DNA from: Bacillus sp. Marseille-Q1617
GTDB lineage: Bacteria > Bacillota > Bacilli > Bacillales > Bacillaceae_B
NCBI RefSeq assembly: GCF_903645295.1
Contig: NZ_CAHJXM010000001.1
Coordinates: 1,241,501-1,305,500 of the forward strand
DNA: 64,000 bases
Direction of reading: 5' to 3'
The notes below the pieces were generated by a model, which worked only from the letters and a program-made list of their open reading frames with translations, had not been told where the DNA came from and ran no database searches. Shown here one piece after another: positions 7,232-16,510 of the stretch. The position numbers were made by a program, and so were the translations under genes. How positions within the stretch are numbered: the stretch's first letter is position 1; the number at the start of each line of letters is the position of its first letter.

Positions 7232-8437
7232 TTACTTTTTAACAGTCATTCCTGAATCTGCATGCTTCCTCTGATAGTGAAGAGTGGCTGATGCCAGTGT
7301 CTTGGCAGCGACCAATAACGCTTTTTCGTTAATATCGAATCGGGGGTGATGATGGGGGTAAAGCGTTTCTGCATTTTCTGGGGCCGCACCGGTAAAGAAG
7401 AAGGTGCCTTTTACTTTTTCCAAGTAGTAGGCAAAATCTTCCCCTCCCATTTGCAGTTCGATCTCCTCCACGTTGTGAACTTCATCTATATCGGCTGCAG
7501 ATTGGATGAGAAGCTGTGTTTCCTCGGAGTGGTTCACAACCGCTGGATAACCCCTTTCAAAACGGTACTCATAATCGCAGTCGAAGGATAAAGCGACTCC
7601 TTTGATGATTTGTTCGATCTCAGTTTCAATGAAATCCCTTACTTCCGGGTTGAAGGTACGTACGGTACCGATCAGTTTTGCTTGATCAGCAATTACATTA
7701 AAGGCATTATCCGCCATAAAGGAACCCACAGTGACGACTGCAGGGTCAATCGGGTTCACCCTTCTACTCACAATTTGCTGAAGATCAGTGATAAGCTGGG
7801 CACCAGCCACGATGGCATCCTTTGTTTTATGAGGCTGTGCACCGTGTCCTCCCGACCCTTTTATCACGATTTCAAAGCGGTCCGCTGCGGCCATGACAGG
7901 CCCTGTTCTGAACAGGATTTTCCCTAGCTTTTCAGTTGCCCATAAATGAGTGCCGAAGATTACATTGACGCCTTCCAGGCAGCCATCCTCTATCATGGGT
8001 TTCGCTCCCCCTGGAGCGTATTCTTCGGCGTGCTGATGAATCAGTTTGACTGTTCCGGGGAGCTGGTCCCTTAGCTCGTGCAATGTTTTCCCCAAGACCA
8101 GCAGGGTTGCGGTATGGCCGTCATGTCCGCATGCATGCATCACACCAGGGACAGTTGATCGGTATTCCACCTCTTTCTCATCCTGGATGGGAAGAGCGTC
8201 AAAGTCAGCACGCAGTCCGACGGTTTTTCCGGGGAGACGGCCTTCAATGGTCGCCACTACACCATTTCCACCTACGTTTTCCCGCACATCTATTCCCAGT
8301 TTGCGGTAATACCCGGCAATATATTTTGCCGTATTTCTTTCTTGGAAAGAAAGCTCTGGATGTTTATGTAGATGTCTTCTGATTTCTACCATTTCTGTCC
8401 AACGCTCTTCTAATTTCTGATATAATTCATTTAGCAA
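7232..8437 (-). CDS. M20D-family amidohydrolase (N-acyl-amino-acid hydrolase type)
   Basis: A 401-residue metallopeptidase of the AmaA/HipO/YhaA type. The N-terminal HKHPELSFQE, the metal ligands HACGHDGH (about 104-111), the Glu-containing QHAEEYAPGGA segment and the C-terminal MGGEDFAYYL with HHPRFD are all present. A dimerisation domain (about 190-300) with GGHGAQPH is intact. Such enzymes deacylate N-acyl amino acids or related amides in the cytoplasm with two metal ions. In B. subtilis yhaA sits next to ecsC, matching this position. Substrate not predictable. Confidence 0.9.
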   Translation of the reverse strand: MLNELYQKLEERWTEMVEIRRHLHKHPELSFQERNTAKYIAGYYRKLGIDVRENVGGNGVVATIEGRLPGKTVGLRADFDALPIQDEKEVEYRSTVPGVMHACGHDGHTATLLVLGKTLHELRDQLPGTVKLIHQHAEEYAPGGAKPMIEDGCLEGVNVIFGTHLWATEKLGKILFRTGPVMAAADRFEIVIKGSGGHGAQPHKTKDAIVAGAQLITDLQQIVSRRVNPIDPAVVTVGSFMADNAFNVIADQAKLIGTVRTFNPEVRDFIETEIEQIIKGVALSFDCDYEYRFERGYPAVVNHSEETQLLIQSAADIDEVHNVEEIELQMGGEDFAYYLEKVKGTFFFTGAAPENAETLYPHHHPRFDINEKALLVAAKTLASATLHYQRKHADSGMTVKK

Positions 8438-8541
8438 GATGTAACCTCCTTATAACTGTTGAAGATTTAGAATATTATAACATTAAATAAGAGGAACATA
8501 TAGGGTATTGAAAGTTAATAATAGAGGAAAGGAGGATTGAA

Positions 8542-9132
8542 ATGAAAAAGATCTACTACATATTCGGTATTATTTCATTCATTTTATTTATGGCTATTGC
8601 CCACTTCGTATACCACGGACTTTCGATACCGTGGGATCCCTATTTATTGGAGAGTATGAATCATCTTCATTTCTTGAAGATTTTTTCTGTCATTGGGACT
8701 GAACCTGTCATCGGGGGAGGTTCAATACTGCTGATCCTTTATCTTTGGTGGGCGAAAAAAGATTTCCCCGGCATTCTGACGGTTGTAGTCGCTGTTGCAG
8801 GAAGCAATGTATTGAATAAAACAATAAAAAATCTGATGGAAAGAGACAGGCCGCCTTTTCCCCACGGGGAAGATGGCTTCAGCTTCCCGAGCGGACACGC
8901 AATGGTGGGCATTGTATTTTTACTGACTGCTGCCTATTTTATAAGCAGGGAATTTTCTTCTGTCAAAGTGAAATGGTGCTTATACGTACTTGCACTTGTG
9001 ATTGTTTCTCTCACCGGTTTAAGCAGAGTAGTGGAACAAGTCCACTACCCATCAGATGTTCTGGCTGGCTTTCTGGTCGGCTATTCCATCTTTACCCTGA
9101 CAACCTTCCTATATGAAAAAAGACCCAAGTAA
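8542..9132 (+). CDS. PAP2-family membrane phosphatase
   Basis: A 196-residue membrane protein with six predicted helices. The three PAP2 motifs are present: KNLMERDRPPF (KX6RP), FPSGHAM (SGH) and SRVVEQVHYPSDVLAG (SRX5HX3D). Members dephosphorylate undecaprenyl pyrophosphate, phosphatidylglycerophosphate or similar lipids at the outer membrane face. The start is set by a strong GAAAGGAGG seven bases upstream. Monocistronic between divergent and convergent neighbours. Confidence 0.92.
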   Translation: MKKIYYIFGIISFILFMAIAHFVYHGLSIPWDPYLLESMNHLHFLKIFSVIGTEPVIGGGSILLILYLWWAKKDFPGILTVVVAVAGSNVLNKTIKNLMERDRPPFPHGEDGFSFPSGHAMVGIVFLLTAAYFISREFSSVKVKWCLYVLALVIVSLTGLSRVVEQVHYPSDVLAGFLVGYSIFTLTTFLYEKRPK

Positions 9133-9134
9133 AG

Positions 9135-9176
9135 AGGTCCGTCCCTTGGTGCATTCGTGCACTGAGGGACGGACCT
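9135..9176. terminator. Bidirectional terminator between PAP2 gene and transporter
   Basis: Long stem AGGTCCGTCCCT / AGGGACGGACCT with an inner GTGCA/TGCAC pairing, positioned between two convergent stop codons. Confidence 0.92.
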
Positions 9177-9180
9177 TTGT

Positions 9181-10575
9181 TTAAATAAGGAACATGGCGA
9201 CGATAGTGGTGACAGTAAGGCCGATGATGACCGGAAGCATATTCCTTCTTGCCAGCTCGAATGGATCCACGTTACATATGGCAGCTACTGGGATGATGGC
9301 CCATGGTACGAGAGTTCCGCCTCCTACCCAAATGCCTGCTATCTGCCCCAGTGCTGTAAGTGTTGCAACCCCGGTGCCTATACTCTCCGCGAATAAGTTC
9401 GCGACGGAACCTGCAAGTGAAATGCCCGAGAATCCGGACCCGTCAAGACCTGTGATGGCCCCGACAATCGTTAACGTAACCGCTCCGACCGCTTTGGAAA
9501 GAGGAACGACGGCAGCAAGGGATGCGCCGAGATCGTTAACGATTCCCTGTGATGTGTCCGGCAGGAAATCCCCTATGATAATCTGGAACCCGGCGTCGCC
9601 AAGATAGAAGAAAGCAGCAATCGGGATGACCGGGCCGAATACTTTAAATCCAAATTGAAAGCCTTCAATCAGAAAGGTGGTTGAACGTTCCAACCCTTTT
9701 CCTTTGTAGGCAGTAAGAGAAATAATCAGCAATATGAAAATGGAGGTTCCTCCAATAAGGGCTGTCGCATCACCGCCCTGAAGATCAAACGATACCATTG
9801 CCGCAATATTCAGGGCAAATACTAGCGGAATAAGAAGGGCAATCAACTTTTTCCACCTGCCCGTTAACAAGTCATGATCTGCACCCGAAGCACTTTCCTC
9901 AAGGTACGATGATTGGTCGACCGTTAATATCCCCTTTTTCATATCACGCTTGATGAAAAAGAAAGCTGCGATCGTCGTGACCAGTCCCATGACAATTACC
10001 AGCGGCACACTTGCTGCAATCACATCACCCACAGGAATCCCGGCGGCATCTGCAGTCAGCTTAGGGGCCGCTTGTATAACGAAATCCCCTGACAGTGCAA
10101 TCCCATGTCCAAATAGGTTCATGGCCATTGCAATGCCGAGTGCAGGCAGCCCGACCCGCAGTGCGACCGGGACAAGAACAGCTCCAAGCAGCGCCACCGC
10201 AGGGGACGGCCAGAAAAACCATGAAATCAGCATCATGACAATCCCGATCGTCCAATAGGCAAGAGCAGGAGTTCGTATGAACTTTGTAAATGGACGAATC
10301 ATGACATCGTTGATCCCTGTCGTTGTCAAGCCTTTGCTCATGGCAACGATGATCGAAATGACAAGGATCGTGGACAGTAATTCAGTGATTGCAAAGATAA
10401 AGCTGTTAAACACAGAGCTTATTGATCCACTGATGGAACCTGTCGCTGTAAGAGCGATACAGAAGATTCCAAGTATACATACAATAGTTGTATCTTTTCT
10501 GAAGATCATAAATAGGATAATCAATCCAATGAAAACCAAGTAGATCCAATGAAGAGCGGTTAAATCGATCTCCAA
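9181..10575 (-). CDS. Putative ion-transporter-superfamily permease (YhfA-like)
   Basis: A 464-residue protein with 11-12 hydrophobic segments spread along its length. Features include the conserved-looking SWFFWPSPAVALLGAVLVPVA loop, NLFGHGIALSGDF and, near the C terminus, GLDGSGFSGISLAGSVA, which look like two inverted half-repeats of an IT-superfamily (GntP/CitMHS/NhaC-like) carrier. I recall B. subtilis YhfA, also mapped near hem/yhg genes, as a similar protein of the same length, but no substrate is known. No partner gene; the ATG follows AGGGGGAATTC. Confidence 0.7.
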   Translation of the reverse strand: MEIDLTALHWIYLVFIGLIILFMIFRKDTTIVCILGIFCIALTATGSISGSISSVFNSFIFAITELLSTILVISIIVAMSKGLTTTGINDVMIRPFTKFIRTPALAYWTIGIVMMLISWFFWPSPAVALLGAVLVPVALRVGLPALGIAMAMNLFGHGIALSGDFVIQAAPKLTADAAGIPVGDVIAASVPLVIVMGLVTTIAAFFFIKRDMKKGILTVDQSSYLEESASGADHDLLTGRWKKLIALLIPLVFALNIAAMVSFDLQGGDATALIGGTSIFILLIISLTAYKGKGLERSTTFLIEGFQFGFKVFGPVIPIAAFFYLGDAGFQIIIGDFLPDTSQGIVNDLGASLAAVVPLSKAVGAVTLTIVGAITGLDGSGFSGISLAGSVANLFAESIGTGVATLTALGQIAGIWVGGGTLVPWAIIPVAAICNVDPFELARRNMLPVIIGLTVTTIVAMFLI

Positions 10576-10804
10576 AAGAATTCCCCCTTACTTAAATCCT
10601 TTCTCAAATTGGGTATACGCCCTAATCTGTACTATAGATTATGAAATTCAGGGGAAGGTGTGAAACAACTTTTTTCAGTCTGGGGGCGGAGAGGGAATCA
10701 TTCGTATGCTGCTCATTCTCCTTCCGTTTGCCATTTATAATGAATACAGTTACAGGAATTCTGAACCTTTTATCGAAATGAATAGAAGTGAAGGTGGTGT
10801 GACA

Positions 10805-11614
10805 GTGAGGCACAAAGGAAGGAATCAATGGTTCTTCTCATTACTATTATTAATGGCCGGTGTATGGCTGTTACTGTTGAATATCGGTGTCATTTCCTTG
10901 GAAATAACGAGAGACTTTGTCAAAATACTTCCTATTTTGTTGATTTTGATCGGATTGAAATGGGTGGTAGACAGTTTTCTGAAAAATAGCTTCGGTAAAT
11001 TATTTTTCGGGCTGTTCACCCTTGTATTTGGTTCACTTATTATTCTCGATGAATGGAATATCGTGGATTTTGATTATGGAAGCTGGTGGGAACTGTGGCC
11101 GATATTGATTATTTCGATTGCCATTTACAGAGTAGCTTTTAAAAAATCGATTCAAGTGACCGTTACAAATGAATCTCCCTATGAAAAAAAATTACCAGTG
11201 GGTTTCGAAGGTGGAAGGAAACATGAGGAGAAGACCAAAACGAACAAGCTCAAAAGAAATTTCATTATAGGGGAAATCAAGTTTTCAGAACCTAATTGGC
11301 CGTTAGAACCTATGAAACTTCAAAATGTCGTGGGAGACTATTATTTCGATATGAGTAAAGCGTTTATCCCTGAAGGTGAGACCCCCATTGAAATAAAGGG
11401 CTGGGTCGGGGATGTGAAAGTGATCATTCCTGAAAGGGTTCCGGTGGACATCACAATCAATGTCAAAGTCGGGGAACTGAAATTATTTGATCGGAAATCA
11501 TCTGAAATCAGGTCTGATTTCTACTATCAATCACCTGGATACGAGGAATCAAGCAGGAAAATAAAACTTTTTATAAACGTAAAAGTAGCTTCGATCAGGA
11601 TCAGTGAAGTATAA
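10805..11614 (+). CDS. liaF: LiaF-type cell-envelope stress regulator protein
   Basis: The GTG at 10805 is placed 7 bases after GAAGGTGG; an open frame runs further up to an ATG at 10706 without a convincing ribosome site, so the N terminus is uncertain. The protein (269 residues from the GTG) has four hydrophobic helices (about 10-30, 36-60, 63-80 and 88-108) and a soluble C-terminal domain with the LiaF-like PIEIKGWVGDVKVIIPE repeat structure. LiaF inhibits LiaS in unstressed cells. First gene of a liaF-liaS-liaR operon. Confidence 0.88.
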   Translation: MRHKGRNQWFFSLLLLMAGVWLLLLNIGVISLEITRDFVKILPILLILIGLKWVVDSFLKNSFGKLFFGLFTLVFGSLIILDEWNIVDFDYGSWWELWPILIISIAIYRVAFKKSIQVTVTNESPYEKKLPVGFEGGRKHEEKTKTNKLKRNFIIGEIKFSEPNWPLEPMKLQNVVGDYYFDMSKAFIPEGETPIEIKGWVGDVKVIIPERVPVDITINVKVGELKLFDRKSSEIRSDFYYQSPGYEESSRKIKLFINVKVASIRISEV

Positions 11615-11663
11615 AAGCGAGAGTGCATAAAGTGTTCGTCAACTTTAGGAAGGGGGAGAGGAA

Positions 11664-12692
11664 TTGAATCATTCTTCTGCCATCAGGAATTTGATCTTTA
11701 AAAGTTTTTTTATGATGACTATCATGGCGACCCTGAGTTCCTTCATCTTTCTGCAAATCTATTTGTTTATTTCAAAAAATGATGGTGTTTCGCTTAGTCT
11801 TTCGATTTACCTGACACTTGCACTATGTCTTATCCTTTTTTTATTAAGTGTATATTTTGGGTTCAGGACGACCTATGCATTTAAAGGGCGTGTTGATGAT
11901 ATTTCCACTTTCGTTACCTTGCTGAGAAGCGGGAAGTTTTCCGCAAGGGTCGATTGGCACGAGCAAGACGAGCTCGGGGTGCTGGCAGATGAATTGAACC
12001 AGCTTGCAAAATACATTCAGGAACAGGTGAAGTCCCTTCAGCGTTTGGCTGACGAAAAATCAGAACTTGCCGAAAGAGCTCACGGGGCTGCTGTCATGGA
12101 GGAACGCCAAAGACTGGCAAGGGATCTGCATGATTCAGTGAGTCAGCAGTTGTTTGCTCTGAATATGCTGTCTTCAGCAGCACTTAAAAGCATGGCGAAT
12201 CATCCTGATAAAGCAGAAGGGATCATGGGACAGGTGGCAGAAATAGCTGCTAAGGCTCAGGGAGAAATGAGGGCACTGCTTCTGCATCTAAGACCCATAG
12301 ACTTAAAAGGTGAGAGTCTTTGTGAAGCGTTGACGATTCTGATTCAGGAACTAAAAGAGAAGACACAAATTGAAATTGAAGCAAGCCTTGATGGAATAGA
12401 GAATCTCTCAAAAGGCACGGAAACACATTTGTTCAGAATCATCCAGGAAAGTCTTTCAAACATTCTGCGTCATTCAGAGGCAACAAAAGTGAAGATCATG
12501 ACTGAGAAAAAAGAGGGATTCATCATTTTGTATATAAGTGACAACGGGATAGGGTTTAGTTTAAGAGAAAGCAAGATGACGTCATATGGACTTCAAACGA
12601 TGAGGGAACGGGCTGAAGAAATCGGCGGATACTTTCAAATCCGTTCCAAAGAAAGAGAAGGAACGTATATCGATTTGAGGATTCCGGTCTGA
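11664..12692 (+). CDS. liaS: Sensor histidine kinase LiaS
   Basis: A 342-residue NarL-type kinase. Two helices (about 13-36 and 46-67) are separated by a very short extracellular loop, so it is an intramembrane-sensing kinase. A HAMP-like segment follows (about 68-122), then a coiled coil, HisKA_3 with the phospho-acceptor His156 in ARDLHDSVSQQ, and a HATPase domain with DNGIGF. The start is a TTG preceded by GGGGGAGAGG. With LiaF and LiaR it senses cell-wall antibiotics acting on lipid II in Bacillus. Confidence 0.92.
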   Translation: MNHSSAIRNLIFKSFFMMTIMATLSSFIFLQIYLFISKNDGVSLSLSIYLTLALCLILFLLSVYFGFRTTYAFKGRVDDISTFVTLLRSGKFSARVDWHEQDELGVLADELNQLAKYIQEQVKSLQRLADEKSELAERAHGAAVMEERQRLARDLHDSVSQQLFALNMLSSAALKSMANHPDKAEGIMGQVAEIAAKAQGEMRALLLHLRPIDLKGESLCEALTILIQELKEKTQIEIEASLDGIENLSKGTETHLFRIIQESLSNILRHSEATKVKIMTEKKEGFIILYISDNGIGFSLRESKMTSYGLQTMRERAEEIGGYFQIRSKEREGTYIDLRIPV

Positions 12693-12709
12693 ATAAGGGG
12701 GAGAGCATT

Positions 12710-13354
12710 GTGGAGAAAGTGAAAGTGATGATTGTCGACGATCATGAGATGGTCAGATTAGGAATCAAAACCTATCTGCTCACTGAAGATCGAATCGAGT
12801 TCCTTGGAGAAGCAAAGAGTGGGAATGAAGCTGTTCAGCTCGCAAAAATCTATAAACCGGATGTTATTTTGATGGACCTTCTGATGGAAGATGGCAACGG
12901 AATCGAAGCAACTGAAAAAATATTATCCTATTATGGCAGCTGTAAAATCATTATACTCACAAGCTATTATGATGATGAGAAAGTATTTCCGGCGATAGAA
13001 GCAGGTGCCCACAGTTATCTGCTGAAAACAGCAAGTGCCGAAGAAGTTACCACTGCCATTTATAAAGCGGCAAAAGGAGAACCCGTCATTGCATCAAAAG
13101 TCGCTGATAAAATGATGACAAGGTTCAGGCCGCAAGAGAGGAAGCCCCATGAAGATTTAACGACGCGGGAATATGAAGTCCTGAGGTGTCTCGGGGAGGG
13201 GATGACCAATCAGGAAATATCCGGGGTCTTATACATAGGGGTGAAAACGGTAAAAACCCATGTAAGCAATATCTTAAGCAAACTGGGAGTAACCGACCGG
13301 ACACAGGCGGCAATTTATGCAAATAGGAACGGGATTTTATATAAAAAGGATTAA
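12710..13354 (+). CDS. liaR: Response regulator LiaR
   Basis: A 214-residue NarL/FixJ regulator: receiver domain with Asp10-Asp11, phospho-acceptor Asp56 (DVILMD) and switch residues T/K (ILTSYY, LLKTA), then a LuxR-type HTH (about 148-205: LTTREYEVLRCLGEGMTNQEI ... VKTHVSNILSKL). The start is a GTG with GGGGGAG upstream, 17 bases after liaS. No liaI, liaH or liaG lies next to the operon, so its main targets must be elsewhere. Confidence 0.93.
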   Translation: MEKVKVMIVDDHEMVRLGIKTYLLTEDRIEFLGEAKSGNEAVQLAKIYKPDVILMDLLMEDGNGIEATEKILSYYGSCKIIILTSYYDDEKVFPAIEAGAHSYLLKTASAEEVTTAIYKAAKGEPVIASKVADKMMTRFRPQERKPHEDLTTREYEVLRCLGEGMTNQEISGVLYIGVKTVKTHVSNILSKLGVTDRTQAAIYANRNGILYKKD

Positions 13355-13360
13355 CATGCT

Positions 13361-13392
13361 AAAAGGCTGACAGGGATTCCTGCCAGCCTTTC
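13361..13392 (+). terminator. Terminator of liaFSR
   Basis: Stem AAAGGCTG-CAGG / CCTG-CAGCCTTT with a GATT loop and a short T-run. Confidence 0.8.
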
Positions 13393-13434
13393 AATATAAG
13401 CCTTACGTGTTGAAGGACCTGAATGATAGGGAGT

Positions 13435-13938
13435 TTAATCTTCAGTAACCTGGTACTCCGTTACATAAGATGCCCCCGAAAAGATATCTTTTTTGGCATC
13501 GATTCCTTCTTCTGTTCCCCTTTTTTCATGCGCTTTCTGATATTGCTTGGAGTCCTGCCAGCCTAAGAAGCTTTTGCGATCTTCCCAAAGCGTCATGATC
13601 ACATATGTATCGCTCTCCAATGGGCGAAGCACACGAATGGCGATAAAGCCCGGGACTTCTTCAATCAGTCCTGCCCGATTTTTGAATCGGTATTCAAATA
13701 TCGGACGTCCTTCGTCCGTAACAGGGATGTTGTTGAAAACGGCATATCCCCTTTTTTCTAACGAGCCGGATTGGTCGACAACCTCATATCTTCGGGGGGA
13801 TTCAAATACGCTCTCCCCATCTGTTTCGTGAACAAGAAGGGCATCTGATTCCTGCATCAGAATCATGTTCTTATCAGGATGCTTCTTTAAGATCTTACTT
13901 AAAAATTCATGAGTTCCTGTCGTCATATACATCTTCAT
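13435..13938 (-). CDS. hmoB: Haem-degrading monooxygenase HmoB-type
   Basis: A 167-residue protein; three consecutive ATG codons (13944, 13941, 13938) follow GAGGTGA, and the third gives the best spacing and matches the MK-Y-T-G start of the family. The C-terminal half is an ABM (antibiotic biosynthesis monooxygenase) domain: FKNRAGLIEEVPGFIAIRVLRP with the haem-contacting Asn, and TLWEDRKSFLGWQDSKQY. HmoB (YhgC) of B. subtilis is an IsdG-like enzyme that opens haem. It lies next to the haem-biosynthesis genes, as in B. subtilis. Confidence 0.88.
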   Translation of the reverse strand: MKMYMTTGTHEFLSKILKKHPDKNMILMQESDALLVHETDGESVFESPRRYEVVDQSGSLEKRGYAVFNNIPVTDEGRPIFEYRFKNRAGLIEEVPGFIAIRVLRPLESDTYVIMTLWEDRKSFLGWQDSKQYQKAHEKRGTEEGIDAKKDIFSGASYVTEYQVTED

Positions 13939-14078
13939 CATCATTCACCTCGTAAAAGTAGTCTCCTTACTAATCTTCCCTAATCTTAACTCTCTGTAAC
14001 CTGATTTCCAAGATTTTATGATAGTGAAAAAACATTATGATGGTTCATCAAGACATTAAGCTGTTTAAACGTGAAAGC

Positions 14079-14106
14079 GGGCGCATAGAGCCGGGCGGAG
14101 GCGCCC
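14079..14106 (+). terminator. Orphan terminator-like hairpin
   Basis: Stem GGGCGC / GCGCCC followed by ATTTTTAC. It lies between the divergent hmoB and hemE with no gene upstream on the plus strand. The rest of 13945-14288 shows only AT-rich promoter-like DNA before hemE (TTGATAACT... TATAGTTTATAA) and no ORF. Confidence 0.4.
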
Positions 14107-14288
14107 ATTTTTACTGCTTTGGTTAATAAAATCGGCAAATTTATGACATTTTCTGTTGATAACTATACATTTTAATGATAAAAGTCTATAGTTTATAAGG
14201 GTTACAGTTGTACGGTTAAACAATTTTAGAATTTAATTCATTTATTATACAATAGAATCAATGGATCTTTGAAAGGTGGCCGACAGGT

Positions 14289-15320
14289 ATGAAACAGTTA
14301 AACGACACATTTTTAAAAGCGGCAAAAGGTGAAAAAACAGACTATACACCGGTATGGTATATGAGGCAGGCTGGCCGTTCGCAGCCCGAATATAGAAAAA
14401 TAAAGGAAAAGTATTCCCTTTTTGAAATTACGCATCAGCCTGAGCTTTGTGCGTACGTGACCAGACTTCCGGTAGAACAATACGATGTGGATGCTGCGAT
14501 CCTCTACAAAGATATCATGTCACCGCTTCCGGCAATTGGAGTGGATGTAGAAATCAAGTCGGGAATCGGTCCTGTAATCGACAATCCTATCCGTTCTGTG
14601 GCAGACGTTGAGAAACTTGGGGAAATCGATCCTCAAAATGATGTTCCTTATGTTCTGGATACAATCAAGCTTCTTACTCAGGAACAATTATCTGTACCGC
14701 TGATCGGCTTTGCAGGAGCACCGTTTACGATGGCAAGCTACATGATTGAGGGCGGTCCTTCCAAGAACTATAACAAAACGAAATCATTCATGTACTCTGA
14801 ACCGAAAGCCTGGTTTGCTTTAATGGACAAGCTAGCAGATATGACAATCACGTACGGTAAAGCCCAAATCAAGGCAGGGGCATCGGCTTTTCAAATCTTT
14901 GATTCCTGGGTAGGAGCATTAAACGTACAGGATTACAGAACATTCATTAAACCGATCATGGAAAAGATCTTCACTGCATTAAAAGAAGAGAACGTTCCTT
15001 TAATCATGTTTGGTGTGGGAGCCAGTCACTTGGCAAAAGAGTGGCATGACCTTCCCATCGATGTAGTTGGACTTGACTGGCGTCTGCCGATTACAGAAGC
15101 AAGGCAGATGGGGATTACCAAAACTGTTCAAGGGAATCTTGATCCGGCTATCCTACTCGCTCCGTGGGAAGTAATCGAAGAAAGAGCGAAAGCCATATTG
15201 GATCAGGGAATGGAACTGCCGGGCTACATTTTCAACTTGGGACACGGGGTATTCCCATCCGTCAACCCTGACACCTTGAAGCGTTTGACGGCTTTTGTCC
15301 ATGAATACAGTGCGAGATAA
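14289..15320 (+). CDS. hemE: Uroporphyrinogen III decarboxylase HemE
   Basis: A 343-residue cytoplasmic enzyme that removes four carboxyl groups from uroporphyrinogen III to give coproporphyrinogen III. Signature [16 protein letters not shown] (about 21-36), the [17 protein letters not shown] loop and the C-terminal [16 protein letters not shown] are all present. The ATG is preceded by GAAAGGTGG. First gene of the hemEHY set, 53 bases before hemH. Confidence 0.97.
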   Translation: MKQLNDTFLKAAKGEKTDYTPVWYMRQAGRSQPEYRKIKEKYSLFEITHQPELCAYVTRLPVEQYDVDAAILYKDIMSPLPAIGVDVEIKSGIGPVIDNPIRSVADVEKLGEIDPQNDVPYVLDTIKLLTQEQLSVPLIGFAGAPFTMASYMIEGGPSKNYNKTKSFMYSEPKAWFALMDKLADMTITYGKAQIKAGASAFQIFDSWVGALNVQDYRTFIKPIMEKIFTALKEENVPLIMFGVGASHLAKEWHDLPIDVVGLDWRLPITEARQMGITKTVQGNLDPAILLAPWEVIEERAKAILDQGMELPGYIFNLGHGVFPSVNPDTLKRLTAFVHEYSAR

Positions 15321-15373
15321 TGCAAATCCTGTAACAATAGAAGGATTAGACACTAAACATGAGGTGAAAACAA

Positions 15374-16306
15374 ATGGCAAAAAAGAAGATGGGTCTGTTG
15401 GTTATGGCCTATGGAACTCCATATAAAGAAGAAGATATAGAACGCTATTATACTCATATCCGTCATGGCAGAACGCCTTCTGAAGAAATGCTTGAAGACT
15501 TGCGCGGAAGATATGAGGCAATCGGCGGCATCTCCCCGCTTGCCAAGATCACGATGGATCAGGCCAAGAGCCTTGAGGAGCATTTGAATTCCAAGCAGGA
15601 TGAGATCGAGTTTAATATGTATCTCGGTTTGAAGCATATCGAACCATTTGTCGAAGATGCAGTGGAACTGATGCATAAAGACGGCATCGAGGAAGCGGTA
15701 TCCATTGTCCTTGCTCCTCACTTTTCTACCTTCAGTGTTAAGTCGTACAATGGAAGAGCGAAAGAAACAGCTGAGAAACTAGGCGGTCCTTCCATTACAT
15801 CAGTTGAGAGCTGGTATGATGAGCCGAAATTCATCCAGTATTGGGTAGAGAAAGTGAAAGGGACGTTTGAGAGCATGAATGAAGAAGAACGCCAGAATGC
15901 TGTGCTGATCGTCTCTGCACACAGCCTGCCTGAACGTATCCTTCAGTCTGGAGATCCATATCCGCAGCAGCTGGAAGAGACGGCAAAAATGATAGCTGAA
16001 GGTGCCGGTGTGGAGCACTATGCCGTTGGATGGCAGAGTGAAGGGAATACCCCGGATCCATGGCTCGGTCCTGACGTTCAGGACTTGACGCGCGAGCTTC
16101 ATGAGGAGAAAGGGTACAAAACGTTTGTATACACTCCAGTAGGTTTCGTTGCCGACCATTTAGAGGTATTGTATGATAATGACTATGAATGTAAAGTGGT
16201 AACGGATGAGATAGGTGCAAGCTACTATCGACCTGAGATGCCGAACGCTAAACCTGAGTTCATCGACGCGATGGCAGATGTCATCTTAAAGCATTTAAAT
16301 AAGTAG
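15374..16306 (+). CDS. hemH: Coproporphyrin/protoporphyrin ferrochelatase HemH (CpfC)
   Basis: A 310-residue protein of the length seen for B. subtilis HemH. It has the [22 protein letters not shown] start, the catalytic-His segment [12 protein letters not shown] (about 180-191) and the conserved Glu in [19 protein letters not shown]. In Gram-positive bacteria it inserts Fe2+ into coproporphyrin III. GAGGTG precedes the ATG. A hairpin at 16342-16382 separates it from hemY. Confidence 0.96.
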   Translation: MAKKKMGLLVMAYGTPYKEEDIERYYTHIRHGRTPSEEMLEDLRGRYEAIGGISPLAKITMDQAKSLEEHLNSKQDEIEFNMYLGLKHIEPFVEDAVELMHKDGIEEAVSIVLAPHFSTFSVKSYNGRAKETAEKLGGPSITSVESWYDEPKFIQYWVEKVKGTFESMNEEERQNAVLIVSAHSLPERILQSGDPYPQQLEETAKMIAEGAGVEHYAVGWQSEGNTPDPWLGPDVQDLTRELHEEKGYKTFVYTPVGFVADHLEVLYDNDYECKVVTDEIGASYYRPEMPNAKPEFIDAMADVILKHLNK

Positions 16307-16341
16307 TGATTCATCTTTCGTACTCTAATACGAAGATGTGG

Positions 16342-16382
16342 AGGACTGCAGCTGATGAGTTCATTCTCAGGAGCTCAGTCCT
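16342..16382 (+). terminator. Terminator after hemH
   Basis: Stem AGGACTGCAGCT / AGCTCAGTCCT followed by TCTCTTT. It suggests partial uncoupling of hemY from hemEH. Confidence 0.65.
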
Positions 16383-16510
16383 TCTCTTTATTGGTAAGGA
16401 AGCGTGACAGGCTGCACGTTTTGTTTTCTGAATAATGAGCAAACTCCAGATGAAAATCATTAGGGATTAATAATTAGATAAAGAAGGCGATGTTATTGAG
16501 GGGACAACAA

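Noticed and set aside
10706..10804. Longer start for LiaF
   Set aside because: No convincing ribosome site at 10706; GAAGGTGG before the GTG at 10805 is better, though the longer form cannot be ruled out.
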